A DNA stretch of 64,000 nucleotides from a virus, in the IMG/VR virus record IMGVR_UViG_3300044629_000131, positions 20,027-84,026 of that record. One strand, written 5' to 3'. The notes beneath the pieces were generated by a model, which saw only the letters and a program-made list of their open reading frames with translations, was not told the origin of the DNA and did not search any database. Positions 33,078 to 41,619 of this stretch are shown here, in pieces. Each line of letters begins with the position of its first letter. The first letter of the stretch is position 1. Made by a program: the position numbers and the translations under genes.

Positions 33078-33104
33078 GGGTGCCTCTAAGGGGGTGCCCC
33101 TTTT
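33076..33104 (+). terminator. Terminator hairpin after gp46
   Basis: AGGGG (33076-33080) pairs with CCCCT (33097-33101), continued inward by G-C and G-T pairs around a CTAAGG loop; TTTT follows. The stem contains wobble pairs, so efficiency is uncertain. Confidence 0.6.
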
Positions 33105-33112
33105 GCTATGCT
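33104..33112 (+). promoter_or_regulatory. Possible extended -10 promoter
   Basis: TGCTATGCT matches the extended -10 form TGnTATnnT. It lies right after the gp46 terminator and 22 bases before the next ATG. No good -35 element is visible. Confidence 0.35.
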
Positions 33113-33133
33113 TACCACATCAGCAAAAAACCC

Positions 33134-35293
33134 ATGACCCGCCAAGAAATCAAGGGCAACCTCGCCCGCCTACTCGCTACTGAGAACCTCGTTGTAGAGC
33201 ACCGTAACTGCCCTACAGCGTGCTTCAACGTTGAGACCCGTGTACTGACCCTCCCGAACTGGGACCGTGCTTCCAGCACCGTATACGATATGCTGGTGGG
33301 TCATGAAGTGGGACACGCTCTCTTTACTCCCAACGAAGACTGGACTGCCAAGGTAGATTGCCCCAAAGACTTCATCAACGTGATTGAGGATGCGCGTATC
33401 GAGAAGCTGATGAAGCGTAAGTATCCTGGTCTGCGTAAGTCTTTTGCTGGTGGGTATCAAGAACTGAATGCCCAAGATTTCTTTGGCATCAAAGGTGATG
33501 ATCTGAATACTTATAGTTTGATTGACCGTATCAATCTTCACTTCAAGGTTGGTGCTGGTGCCTTCATTCCTTTCTCTGTTGATGAGCAAGTGTTTGTTGC
33601 TCGTACTGAGGAAGCAGAAAGCTTTGATGAAGTGCTCCAGATTGCTGTTGATGTTTATAACTTCAGCAAGCAAGAGAAAGAACTTGAGCAAGTTGATGCT
33701 AATGTTAATATTGACCAGACTACTCAAGGTGGGGGTGGTTCCACTCAATTTGGGGGTGATAATGAACCAGAAGAAGGTGATGCTGATGAAGATCAACCTT
33801 CTGGTGGCGCTGATCAGCAAGGTCAGCAAACTGGTGGTGCCACTCAACCGAAAGGTGAAGATGCTGATGCTGCTGGTGATGAAGGTGATGAAGAGAGTTC
33901 TAAAACTCAAGATGCGTTTGATCGTGCTTCTGAGCGCCTGACTAATACTTTCTCTGGTGGTAATACTTACTATGTTGAGATCCCAGACAGTGTGGTTCTT
34001 GATGAGTATGTTGCTGACTGGACTGAAGTCCATGACTGGATTGATGAGCAGCGTGAAGGTCTTAATGATATTCTGCTTGAGACTGCTTACGACGGTGTTG
34101 ATGCTGACTATCAATCTTTCCGTAAGCAATCTCAGAAAGAAGTAAATTATCTGGTAAAAGAGTTTGAGTGTCGCAAATCTGCTGATGCTTATGCTCGTGC
34201 TGGTCAATCCAAGACTGGTGTGCTTGACACTACCAAGATTCACACGTATCTTTACAACGAAGATATCTTCAAGAAAGTTACTGTTCTTCCTGACGGTAAG
34301 AACCATGGTCTGCTGTTCCTTCTGGACTGGTCTGGTTCGATGCAGCGTGAGATCTTTGCTACTGTCAAACAGCTTCTGAACCTTACTGCCTTCTGTAAGA
34401 AAGTTCAGATCCCGTTTGAGGTGTATGCTTTCACGAACGATTACTTCCCTGTTCGTCGTGCCAAGGAAGGTAAATCTCCGTATGTTTCTAATGATGAATA
34501 CTTTGCCGCTAATGGTTGCCATGATGGCAAAGTGTATCTCCAGAAAGGTATGTTCCATCTGGTGAATTTTGTTTCTTCTCGTTCTAACGGCAAAGACTAT
34601 GAGCGTATGTGCCGTAATCTTTTCCGAGAAGCATACACCTATACCTACCACACTTACTATGGTGCCACTACTGGTCTTGGTTTGTCTGGCACTCCTCTGA
34701 ACGAGGGTATCGTGATGCTCAACTACATCATTCCTCAGTTCAAGAAACAGAACGATCTTCAGAAAGTAAATGTCTGTATTCTTTCTGATGGTGAAGCTTG
34801 CCAGACTTCCTATGGTCGTAAGTTGTATGATGAATACCGTGATAGGAACTATGTTCGTCCTCGCCGTCTAGACAACAGCACTTGTTTGCGTGATCGTCAA
34901 ACTGGTCGTGTCTACAAACCGTTTGAAGGTTGGGATGGTAACACCAATACGTTCATTCAACAACTGCGTGACCGTAATCCTGGCGTGAATGTGTTGGGTT
35001 TCCGTATTCTTTCTGGTTCCCAACTCTCCAACTTCGTCTGCTCCTATGCTGACATTGATTATTATGGAGAAGTTCAGAAGCAGTGGAAGAAAGAGAAGTC
35101 TGCTATCATCCCGCATCCCAAAGCATTCACCGCTTTGTATGCCATCAGTAACAGTTCTCTTGACGAGAGTTCTGTGTTTGATGTAGAGTCTGGTGCCAAC
35201 AAGGGTGACATTACCAAAGCATTCAAAAAGATGCTGAATTCTAAAACCACCAACAAAAAACTTCTTAATTCTTTCGTGGAGTATGTCGCATGA
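33134..35293 (+). CDS. Metalloprotease-VWA protein, CobT-like partner of CobS
   Basis: 719 residues from the ATG at 33134; an earlier frame opening at 33080 lies in the terminator. Residues 57-61 are HEVGH, a zinc-protease HExxH motif, with FINVIEDARIE (possible third ligand) about 25 residues later. Residues about 198-260 are an acidic Gly/Gln/Asp linker. Residues about 390-690 form a VWA domain with the MIDAS motif DWSGSM near 400 and a later LSDGEA. The acidic linker plus VWA resembles CobT of the cobaltochelatase; cobS follows two genes later. Known MoxR/VWA pairs act as chaperones or remodelers. Its codons almost lack TTA, CTA and TCA, unlike the fibre genes. Confidence 0.75.
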   Translation: MTRQEIKGNLARLLATENLVVEHRNCPTACFNVETRVLTLPNWDRASSTVYDMLVGHEVGHALFTPNEDWTAKVDCPKDFINVIEDARIEKLMKRKYPGLRKSFAGGYQELNAQDFFGIKGDDLNTYSLIDRINLHFKVGAGAFIPFSVDEQVFVARTEEAESFDEVLQIAVDVYNFSKQEKELEQVDANVNIDQTTQGGGGSTQFGGDNEPEEGDADEDQPSGGADQQGQQTGGATQPKGEDADAAGDEGDEESSKTQDAFDRASERLTNTFSGGNTYYVEIPDSVVLDEYVADWTEVHDWIDEQREGLNDILLETAYDGVDADYQSFRKQSQKEVNYLVKEFECRKSADAYARAGQSKTGVLDTTKIHTYLYNEDIFKKVTVLPDGKNHGLLFLLDWSGSMQREIFATVKQLLNLTAFCKKVQIPFEVYAFTNDYFPVRRAKEGKSPYVSNDEYFAANGCHDGKVYLQKGMFHLVNFVSSRSNGKDYERMCRNLFREAYTYTYHTYYGATTGLGLSGTPLNEGIVMLNYIIPQFKKQNDLQKVNVCILSDGEACQTSYGRKLYDEYRDRNYVRPRRLDNSTCLRDRQTGRVYKPFEGWDGNTNTFIQQLRDRNPGVNVLGFRILSGSQLSNFVCSYADIDYYGEVQKQWKKEKSAIIPHPKAFTALYAISNSSLDESSVFDVESGANKGDITKAFKKMLNSKTTNKKLLNSFVEYVA

Positions 35294-35799
35294 ACATTTT
35301 TGTCACCTCGCCATTTCCTGCCGAGAGTGCCATTTGTTTGCCAGATAAACATATCGTAAAGATGCCACTTGAGTGTTGCCAGATGTTATCCATCGTGGCA
35401 TCCAAGTGGTATCATAATTATGGTCCTATTCATAAAGCAGATGGTATCGCATATCGCACAGAAAAGGGTGCGTTTCGCAATCACCCATGTACTAAGTGGG
35501 CATCTGAAACTATTGATAATGCCTATTGGTTGATTAAGTGGGGCATGAACTTGTGTGATGAATACTCTGTTCGTTATGGTAAGTTTCATTCTTGCTACAA
35601 CACTTTGCTGGAAGCATATTATCTTTTCCCCAAAGGTAAGATCACAGAGGTGACACCATTTGCTCGTGCGATGCCTGATGAATATAAATTAGACACCAGT
35701 ATTGACACCTTCACGGCATACAAAATGTATATTGCCAGCAAGCCATGGGTGGCATCCAACTACCTGCGTATGCCACTTCGCAAACCGTCCTGGGTCTGA
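35290..35799 (+). CDS. Conserved cyanophage protein, unknown function
   Basis: 169 residues, ATGA-coupled to the VWA protein. Several Trp, Cys and His residues are spread along it (NKHIVKMPLECC-type start as DKHIVKMPLECCQMLSIVAS, RNHPCTKWASE, NAYWLIKWGMNLCDEY, SCYNTLLEAYY). The pattern HPCxxWxxxxxxNxxWL recurs in proteins of other cyanophages at similar places. The Cys/His could bind metal. I do not recognise a characterised family. Confidence 0.65.
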   Translation: MNIFVTSPFPAESAICLPDKHIVKMPLECCQMLSIVASKWYHNYGPIHKADGIAYRTEKGAFRNHPCTKWASETIDNAYWLIKWGMNLCDEYSVRYGKFHSCYNTLLEAYYLFPKGKITEVTPFARAMPDEYKLDTSIDTFTAYKMYIASKPWVASNYLRMPLRKPSWV

Positions 35800-35842
35800 C
35801 GCCAAACCGCCCTGCCTGCCCTATACTAAGTACATCAACGAA

Positions 35843-36982
35843 ATGACCCAAATGCCTGCCAAATCTGACGTTACTACCGAGCAACTGACTTCTTATCTGT
35901 CCAACAACTTTGGCAACGATATCAACGCCGCTCAGGTTCAGGATGCTTGTGGTGTCTTTGGTATCACTTATGCTACTGCTACCAAGCGACTGCGTGATTT
36001 CTATGTGAAGCGTGGCACTTGGAACCTGACTGTTCAGGAGCGACTTGAGCAAACCTATCAAGCTCCTGCTGCTGCTCCTGCTGTTGGTGTTACCGTTCGG
36101 GAAGAACAGAACCTTATTCCTACCAAAGATCGTAATTATGTCCCGTTCGGGAACTTCTCGGATGTGAAAAAGATTATCCAATCTGGTCTGTTCTACCCTA
36201 CTTTCATTACTGGTCTGTCTGGTAACGGTAAGACTTTCTCTGTTGAACAAGCATGTGCTCAACTCAAGCGTGAATTGATCCGTGTGAACATCACTATTGA
36301 GACTGACGAGGATGACCTGATCGGTGGTTTCCGTCTTGTCAACGGTGAGACTGTGTGGCATAACGGTCCTGTGATCGAAGCTCTTGAGCGTGGCGCTATT
36401 CTTCTTCTTGATGAGGTTGACCTCGCTAGCAATAAGATCCTGTGCCTCCAATCTATCCTTGAAGGCAAAGGTGTCTTCCTGAAGAAGATTGGTAAGTTTG
36501 TTCAACCTGCTGCTGGTTTCAACATCTTCGCTACTGCCAATACCAAAGGTAAGGGTTCTGAAGATGGACGCTTCATCGGCACCAACGTTCTGAACGAAGC
36601 TTTCCTTGAGCGTTTTGCTCTGACCTTTGAGCAAGACTATCCTACGGTGACTGTTGAGACCAATATTCTCAAGAAAGCAGCTGCTTCTTTGAATATTGAT
36701 GACGAAGAGTTTTGTGTAAATCTTGCCAACTGGGCAGATATCATCCGTAAAACTTTCAAGGATGGTGGTATTGACGAGGTGATTTCCACCCGCCGTCTGG
36801 TTCATATCATCCGTGCCTATGCTATCTGGCAGGATCGTATGAAGTCTATTAAGGTCTGTGTCAATCGTTTTGATGATGAGACCAAGCAATCTTTCATCGA
36901 ACTGTATGATAAGATTGATGCTAAGGTAGAAACCAAGGAAGAAACTAAGGAGGAAGGTATCCATGTCGAATACGAACTTTGA
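35843..36982 (+). CDS. cobS: CobS-like AAA+ ATPase
   Basis: 379 residues from the ATG at 35843; an in-frame ATG at 35852 is possible. A short N-terminal helical domain precedes an AAA+ module with Walker A GLSGNGKTF near residue 126, Walker B AILLLDEVDLA near 186, sensor FATANTKGKGSEDGRF and arginine finger region LNEAFLERFALTF. It is MoxR/CobS-like. Cyanophage cobS is a core gene, long linked to cobalamin synthesis, but no CobN is seen here; pairing with the VWA protease suggests protein remodeling instead. Codon use matches the VWA gene. Confidence 0.88.
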   Translation: MTQMPAKSDVTTEQLTSYLSNNFGNDINAAQVQDACGVFGITYATATKRLRDFYVKRGTWNLTVQERLEQTYQAPAAAPAVGVTVREEQNLIPTKDRNYVPFGNFSDVKKIIQSGLFYPTFITGLSGNGKTFSVEQACAQLKRELIRVNITIETDEDDLIGGFRLVNGETVWHNGPVIEALERGAILLLDEVDLASNKILCLQSILEGKGVFLKKIGKFVQPAAGFNIFATANTKGKGSEDGRFIGTNVLNEAFLERFALTFEQDYPTVTVETNILKKAAASLNIDDEEFCVNLANWADIIRKTFKDGGIDEVISTRRLVHIIRAYAIWQDRMKSIKVCVNRFDDETKQSFIELYDKIDAKVETKEETKEEGIHVEYEL

Positions 36983-37139
36983 TAAGTTCCACGGGTATGT
37001 AAATCATCTTGCCGTCCTTGATGGCGGCAAGACCGTGAAGATCCTAGGTGGCGAGGGTCTGAAGTTATTTGTCAAAGACCTTGACGGCAACGTTCAAGAA
37101 TGCTACCATAGTAATATTCAAATGATCTGGAACAAGTGA
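36963..37139 (+). CDS. Small cyanophage protein
   Basis: 58 residues (FDKFHGYVNHLAVLDGGKTV, LKLFVKDLDGNVQECYHSNI). It overlaps the cobS end by 20 bases and stops one base before the next gene. The beta-like alternation with DGG and DGN turns suggests a small beta domain. Function unknown. Confidence 0.6.
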   Translation: MSNTNFDKFHGYVNHLAVLDGGKTVKILGGEGLKLFVKDLDGNVQECYHSNIQMIWNK

Positions 37140-37140
37140 A

Positions 37141-37428
37141 ATGAATTTCAAATATAATGAAGACGCAATCATTAGTGAGTTGCGTGACTACATCGTGAAT
37201 ACCTACAAACAACATTACTCTGCTGGTGATGACAAAATCCAAACGCTGGATCTGATTGAAGCATGTGGTGATGGTGAAGCTTTCTGTCGTAGCAACATCC
37301 TGAAGTATGCTTCTCGCTACGATAAGAAAGGTAGTGCTCGCATGGACATCATGAAAGTGCTACACTATGCCGTGCTTCTAATGCATTTCAACGATAAAAA
37401 CGCTACCCGTGAAGATTACAACCGATGA
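37141..37428 (+). CDS. DUF3310-like protein
   Basis: 95 residues. The core IEACGDGEAFCRSNILKYAS, then RMDIMKVLHYAVLL, matches the DUF3310 phage pattern (a helix with an acidic patch, then a KY-R segment and a D-K-x-HY helix). Such proteins are sometimes labelled nucleotide kinase-like, without proof. It overlaps the clamp gene by ATGA. Confidence 0.65.
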   Translation: MNFKYNEDAIISELRDYIVNTYKQHYSAGDDKIQTLDLIEACGDGEAFCRSNILKYASRYDKKGSARMDIMKVLHYAVLLMHFNDKNATREDYNR

Positions 37429-38090
37429 GTAAAGTAACCCTATCTAAAAAGACTTTTGATGTCCTCAAAAATTTCTCCAGTATCAATTCCTCCATCGTAT
37501 TCCGACAGGGAAGCACAGTACGCACTATTAGCAATGCGGAGAACATCCTGGCAGCGTTCTCTAGTGAAGAAGTATTCCCTATGGACTTCGCAATTTATGA
37601 TCTCAGTCAGTTTCTTTCTGGGATCTCTCTGTTTAACAATCCTGAACTGGAGTTTTCATCTAGCGATTTTGTCAGCATCCGTGGCGGTGGTAAGTCTGCT
37701 CGCTACTATTTTTCTGATCCTGAAATCACCCTTAAGTCTGCGCCAGAAAAGAATGTAAAGTTTCCTGGTGCTGATATTCAGTTCAACATTACTGGTGAAG
37801 ATCTGCTTTCACTTCAAAAAGCATCTGCTGTTTATAGTCTTCCTGATCTGACTTTCCAGAGCGAAGACAACCAAATCAAACTCATCCTTCGTGACAAAGA
37901 GAATGATACCAGCAATACTTACGAGCAATCCATTTCTGGTGATTGTACTGGCGACTATTCACTGGATGTTAAAATTGAAAACATCCGTCTGTTCCCTGGT
38001 GATTATGTTGTCAAAGTATCTAAACATCTGATTTCGGAATGGACAAATCAAAATCTTGACCTTAAATACTACATCGCTTTGGAGCCGTAA
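37425..38090 (+). CDS. gp45: Sliding clamp gp45
   Basis: 221 residues (T4: 228). Typical features: TLSKKTFDVLKNFSSINSSI near the N-terminus, FPMDFAIYDLSQFLSGISLF in domain 1 and a C-terminal half (VVKVSKHLISEWTNQNLDLK). The trimeric ring tethers gp43 polymerase and in T4-like phages also activates gp55-dependent late transcription. Next to clamp-loader genes, with speD in between. Confidence 0.93.
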   Translation: MSKVTLSKKTFDVLKNFSSINSSIVFRQGSTVRTISNAENILAAFSSEEVFPMDFAIYDLSQFLSGISLFNNPELEFSSSDFVSIRGGGKSARYYFSDPEITLKSAPEKNVKFPGADIQFNITGEDLLSLQKASAVYSLPDLTFQSEDNQIKLILRDKENDTSNTYEQSISGDCTGDYSLDVKIENIRLFPGDYVVKVSKHLISEWTNQNLDLKYYIALEP

Positions 38091-38093
38091 CTA

Positions 38094-38429
38094 TTGAAAC
38101 ACATTCTTTTTACCCTGAAGGGGTGTGCCGCTGATGATCTAGATGATGAAGGTTTTATCAGAGATATTCTTTATCAAGCATCTATCTGGTGTAAATCTAC
38201 TTTACTAAGTTTGAAATCACATAAATTTGAACCTCAAGGTGTTACAGCTGTTGCTCTGCTTGCTGAAAGTCATATCAGCATTCACACTTGGCCAGAGAAT
38301 GGCACAGCAGTTTGTGACATCTTTACTTGTGGAGATCACACTAGACCAGAAGACGGTGTAGAATACATGCGGGCAGAATTAAATGCCACTGATATTGTGA
38401 AACAAACTATTTTGAGAGAGTTGGAATGA
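38094..38429 (+). CDS. speD: S-adenosylmethionine decarboxylase SpeD
   Basis: 111 residues. The start is TTG at 38094 with GGAG at 38081-38084 upstream. The self-cleavage and active-site residues are all present with bacterial spacing: Ser59 in LLAESHISIHTWPE, His64 and Cys79 in DIFTCG. The enzyme makes decarboxylated SAM for polyamine (spermidine) synthesis and processes itself to a pyruvoyl form. A common cyanophage auxiliary gene, here placed inside the clamp/clamp-loader operon with ATGA overlap into gp44. Confidence 0.92.
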   Translation: MKHILFTLKGCAADDLDDEGFIRDILYQASIWCKSTLLSLKSHKFEPQGVTAVALLAESHISIHTWPENGTAVCDIFTCGDHTRPEDGVEYMRAELNATDIVKQTILRELE

Positions 38430-39370
38430 GTAAAGAGTTTTTGTGGGTTGAGAAGTATCGTCCTTCCATCGTGGAGGATTGTATCCTTCCAGAAAATATC
38501 AAAGACGTATTCAAAGGATTTGTCGCACAAGAAGAGATCCCTAACCTTTTACTTACTGGCACTGCTGGTGTCGGAAAGACCACAATTGCCAAAGCATTGT
38601 GTAATGAGATCGGGGCATCCTATATTGTCATTAACGGTTCGGACGAGGGGCGCTTCCTCGATACGGTCCGCAACCGTGTCAGGCAATTCGCCACAACTGT
38701 CTCATTGACCTCTGGTGCCTCCCACAAGGTCGTCATAATTGACGAGGCAGACAACACCACCAACGACGTTCAACTGTCCCTCAGGACCGCCGTGGAGGAG
38801 TTCCATGGCAACTGCCGCTTCATCTTCACTTGTAACTTCATCAACAAGATTATTGAACCTCTCCATTCCCGCTGTACGGTCGTGGATTTCAGGATCAAAC
38901 CAGACCAGGCAGTTCAACTTCAAGGTGAGTTCTTCACTCGCCTGAAAACTATTCTGACCCACGAACAGGTACAGTATGAAGATAAAGTCCTCGCAAAACT
39001 TGTCAAGCGATACTATCCAGACTGGCGCCGACTTATCAACGAATGTCAGCGTTATGCTGCGACTGGCGCTATCAGTTCCGCTATTCTTGTTGATGTCGCT
39101 GATGTCAATTTGGATGCTCTACTCACTTCGCTGAAGAAGAAAGAATTTACTACTGTGAAGAACTGGGTTGTTCAGCATCTTGATAATGACCCCAGCATGA
39201 TGATGCGTAAGGTTTATGACAGTCTGTATGATGTTCTTAAACCAGCTTCTATTCCCGAGGCAGTATTAATCATCGCAAAATATATGCGTGACATCACAAT
39301 TGTCCCAGATCAGGAAGTAAATATGTTAGCGTGTCTAACAGAACTGATGATGAGTTGTGAATTCAAATGA
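38426..39370 (+). CDS. gp44: Clamp loader ATPase gp44
   Basis: 314 residues (T4: 319). WVEKYRPSIVEDCILP start, Walker A LLTGTAGVGKTTIAKAL near residue 41, Walker B VVIIDEADNTTNDVQ near 105 and the SRC-type LHSRCTVVDF. It loads gp45 with gp62. The gp62 gene lies about 2.2 kb downstream, separated by five other genes. Confidence 0.94.
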   Translation: MSKEFLWVEKYRPSIVEDCILPENIKDVFKGFVAQEEIPNLLLTGTAGVGKTTIAKALCNEIGASYIVINGSDEGRFLDTVRNRVRQFATTVSLTSGASHKVVIIDEADNTTNDVQLSLRTAVEEFHGNCRFIFTCNFINKIIEPLHSRCTVVDFRIKPDQAVQLQGEFFTRLKTILTHEQVQYEDKVLAKLVKRYYPDWRRLINECQRYAATGAISSAILVDVADVNLDALLTSLKKKEFTTVKNWVVQHLDNDPSMMMRKVYDSLYDVLKPASIPEAVLIIAKYMRDITIVPDQEVNMLACLTELMMSCEFK

Positions 39371-40257
39371 AAACTTGGATGCTAGCAAATCGTAAAACAA
39401 AAGAAGTTTACGAAAGAGATAGATTTTTAGAAGAAGCAGAACAACTTGGAATTGATTTCAAGATTGTCTATGCTGATGAAATTGACCTTATTGTTTCTCG
39501 TGATGACAGAAAATCAATCCGTTACCAAAATGAGATCGTTAGCCTCCCAGATGTTCTACTCGCTAGGACAGGCTCTGCTACTGGTAACTATAACTTGTCC
39601 GTCTTGCGGCAGTTCGAAAGACTGAATGTTCCTACTTTGCCAAACTCTGATGCGATCATCGCAGCAAAAGATAAGATGTATGCCAATCAGATTTTGGCAC
39701 AGGCAGGACTTCCTATTCCCAAAACCATGCTTACTCGCTTTCCAAGTGATTGTGATTTAGTTGAAAAACAAGTAGGTTTTCCTTGTGTAGTCAAAGTGAT
39801 TACTGGATCACATGGAGCTGGGGTCTATCTCTGTGAGAATAAAAAACAATTTGCTGACTTGTCAGAATTGATTTCTGCCCTAGACTTTAAGAACAGTATG
39901 ATCGTCCAAGAATATGTACAATATACAGAGGGACGTGATCTTCGTGTTATCGTTATTGGTGGCAGGGTCGTTGGTGCTATGCTTCGCCAAAGTACCGATG
40001 GATCCTTTAAAGCAAACATATCCCGTGGAGGTAAAGGAGTAGCTTATGATGTTGATGAAAAAATGGAACTACTTGCCATTCAAACAGCAAAAGTTCTTGA
40101 TCTTGACATCGCTGGTGTTGATCTTCTTTTCCACGAAGATGGATACAGGATCTGTGAAGCAAATTCCTCGCCAGGATTTTACGGTTTCGAGAACGCTTTG
40201 GGTATAAACATCCCAGGAAAAATATTTGAATATGCTAAAATGCGTTGTGGTGAATAA
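39367..40257 (+). CDS. RimK-like ATP-grasp ligase
   Basis: 296 residues. The order matches RimK: an N-terminal domain with LPDVLLARTGSATG, an ALPNSD-like VPTLPNSDAIIAAKDKMYAN, the ATP-binding FPCVVKVITGSHGAGVYLCE, QEYVQYTEGRDLRVIVIGG, and the metal-binding ICEANSSPGFYGFE. RimK adds glutamates to the C-terminus of ribosomal protein S6; relatives make other amide bonds. The phage copy could modify a host or phage protein or make a small peptide. ATGA overlap with gp44 shows it is part of the replication operon. Length is normal and all key motifs appear intact. Confidence 0.82.
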   Translation: MKTWMLANRKTKEVYERDRFLEEAEQLGIDFKIVYADEIDLIVSRDDRKSIRYQNEIVSLPDVLLARTGSATGNYNLSVLRQFERLNVPTLPNSDAIIAAKDKMYANQILAQAGLPIPKTMLTRFPSDCDLVEKQVGFPCVVKVITGSHGAGVYLCENKKQFADLSELISALDFKNSMIVQEYVQYTEGRDLRVIVIGGRVVGAMLRQSTDGSFKANISRGGKGVAYDVDEKMELLAIQTAKVLDLDIAGVDLLFHEDGYRICEANSSPGFYGFENALGINIPGKIFEYAKMRCGE

Positions 40258-40496
40258 TGTTTCCAAAAATTAATAAGTGGGACCTATATGATGTCCCAGT
40301 AAAGACAACTCCTGATAATGTGAGAGAGGCAAACGAAGCTCTCTTTCGTGCTAGAATGACCCTACCTGCTGCTGCCAAACACTGTGGTATGACGCAGAAG
40401 GAAATGAAACTAACGTTCTTTGAGTATCTTAAATATCATGCCCCAGACTATGAAATCCCTGAAAACTCCATTACGTTACCCAGGGGGGAAGAGTAG
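40257..40496 (+). CDS. Small conserved cyanophage protein with HTH-like helix
   Basis: 79 residues, overlapping the RimK-like stop by one base (TAATG). The middle part (LFRARMTLPAAAKHCGMTQK) looks like a helix-turn-helix: an Ala-rich helix, a G turn and a second helix. A DNA-binding role is therefore possible. The 3' end overlaps the methylase start by 47 bases. Confidence 0.6.
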   Translation: MFPKINKWDLYDVPVKTTPDNVREANEALFRARMTLPAAAKHCGMTQKEMKLTFFEYLKYHAPDYEIPENSITLPRGEE

Positions 40497-41277
40497 AGCA
40501 CTTCCTAAGATCTTTCAATACATGCCTAACCTGAAGAACTTTCATGAGTTTCGGGAACCTTTTATTGGTGGTGGATCTGTAGCACTTGAAGTGACTAAGC
40601 GGTATCCTGGCATTCAAATCTGGGTGAATGATCTGTACAATCCTCTATACACTTTCTGGTCTATCCTTCGTGATGAACCAGAAGAATTACATCGTTGTAT
40701 CAAAGGTTATAAAGAAGATTACGACACTCCAGAACTTGCTCGACAACTCTTCAATGAGATGAAGATTCAACTTAATCATCCTGAAGCAGAAGACTTCTAC
40801 CGTGCTGTTGCTTTCTACATTATCAATAAGTGTTCTTTCTCTGGTCTGACTGAAAGCTCTTCTTTCTCAGCACAAGCAAGTGTTAGTAACTTCTCTATGA
40901 ATGGTATCGAGAAGATCCCTGAGTATGGTAAGTTGATCAAAGACTGGTACATCACTAACTGGTCATACGAAGATATGCTGACCGATCAGAAAAATGTATT
41001 TGTTTATCTTGATCCTCCTTATGACATTAAGGACAACCTCTATGGGCGTAAGGGATCAATGCACAAAGGATTTGATCACGATAAGTTTGCTGCTGATTGT
41101 GATCGCCATCTTTGTCCTCAACTAGTTTCATACAACAATTCCAACCTCGTCAAGGAGCGGTTCCAGGGGTGGACAGTTGGAGAATTTGCACATACCTACA
41201 CCATGCGGTCGGTTGGGTCGTATACAATAGATCAAGCAGAACGCAAGGAACTCGTCCTTTACAACTATGAAAATTAA
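40450..41277 (+). CDS. DNA adenine methylase (D12 class)
   Basis: 275 residues from the ATG at 40450 (MKSLKTPLRYPGGKSRALPK). SAM-binding FREPFIGGGSVALEV near residue 33 and catalytic VYLDPPYDIKDNL near 179 are the two hallmarks, with the PLRYPGGKS N-terminal motif. It methylates adenine N6, probably to shield phage DNA or alter its expression. No partner restriction enzyme is visible, so it is an orphan. Length is typical of the class. Confidence 0.93.
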   Translation: MKSLKTPLRYPGGKSRALPKIFQYMPNLKNFHEFREPFIGGGSVALEVTKRYPGIQIWVNDLYNPLYTFWSILRDEPEELHRCIKGYKEDYDTPELARQLFNEMKIQLNHPEAEDFYRAVAFYIINKCSFSGLTESSSFSAQASVSNFSMNGIEKIPEYGKLIKDWYITNWSYEDMLTDQKNVFVYLDPPYDIKDNLYGRKGSMHKGFDHDKFAADCDRHLCPQLVSYNNSNLVKERFQGWTVGEFAHTYTMRSVGSYTIDQAERKELVLYNYEN

Positions 41278-41410
41278 AGTTCAACTCTACGTTGCTGGTC
41301 GTCTCTTTGATGAGATTGTTGAGGCAGCAAACTACCAGGATGCTCGCCAGACTGCCCTTGCTCGCAATCCTACTGCTAAAGTCGTAAATGTTACTGCTGT
41401 ATTCAAATAA
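41267..41410 (+). CDS. Small basic cyanophage protein
   Basis: 47 residues (MKIKVQLYVAGRLFDEIVEA, NYQDARQTALARNPTAKVVN). Starts within the end of the methylase gene and its stop overlaps the next ATG (TAATG). A beta-alpha-beta-like pattern; function unknown. Confidence 0.65.
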   Translation: MKIKVQLYVAGRLFDEIVEAANYQDARQTALARNPTAKVVNVTAVFK

Positions 41411-41619
41411 TGTGGCGTCTATGGTGTAAAGCACTCGGGGAAAAAGCATCCGATGATAAACGAGAAGCAGACAACATTGCTCATATACGGACTATTATAT
41501 TCTGTACTTATTTCATTACTAATTTATTCATTATCGCGGGGGTCGTAAGACACTGGAATGACATACCAACTGAAAGATTACCTATACAGCATCAATCAGT
41601 CCAAGAAAAATATTCTTGA
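41410..41619 (+). CDS. Small membrane protein
   Basis: 69 residues. MWRLWCKALGEKASDDKREA at the N-terminus is familiar from cyanophage proteins; a membrane helix follows (IIFCTYFITNLFIIAGVV). It overlaps gp62 by 62 bases. Function unknown. Confidence 0.6.
   Translation: MWRLWCKALGEKASDDKREADNIAHIRTIIFCTYFITNLFIIAGVVRHWNDIPTERLPIQHQSVQEKYS

Noticed and set aside
33170-34651. 493-codon open frame on the minus strand
   Set aside because: It is in register with the VWA gene and results from absence of TTA, CTA and TCA codons. It lacks protein-like features, and the sense strand has clear HEVGH and MIDAS motifs.
35822-35827. TATACT before cobS as a sigma70 promoter
   Set aside because: No -35 element at 16-18 bases and no extended -10; the nearest candidate is 20 bases away.
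35711-36964. 417-codon open frame on the minus strand
   Set aside because: In register with cobS and explained by its codon bias; the AAA+ motifs are on the plus strand.
33134-36982. Cobalt chelatase for cobalamin synthesis
   Set aside because: CobS- and CobT-like parts are present but no CobN, and the HExxH protease motif is not part of CobT.
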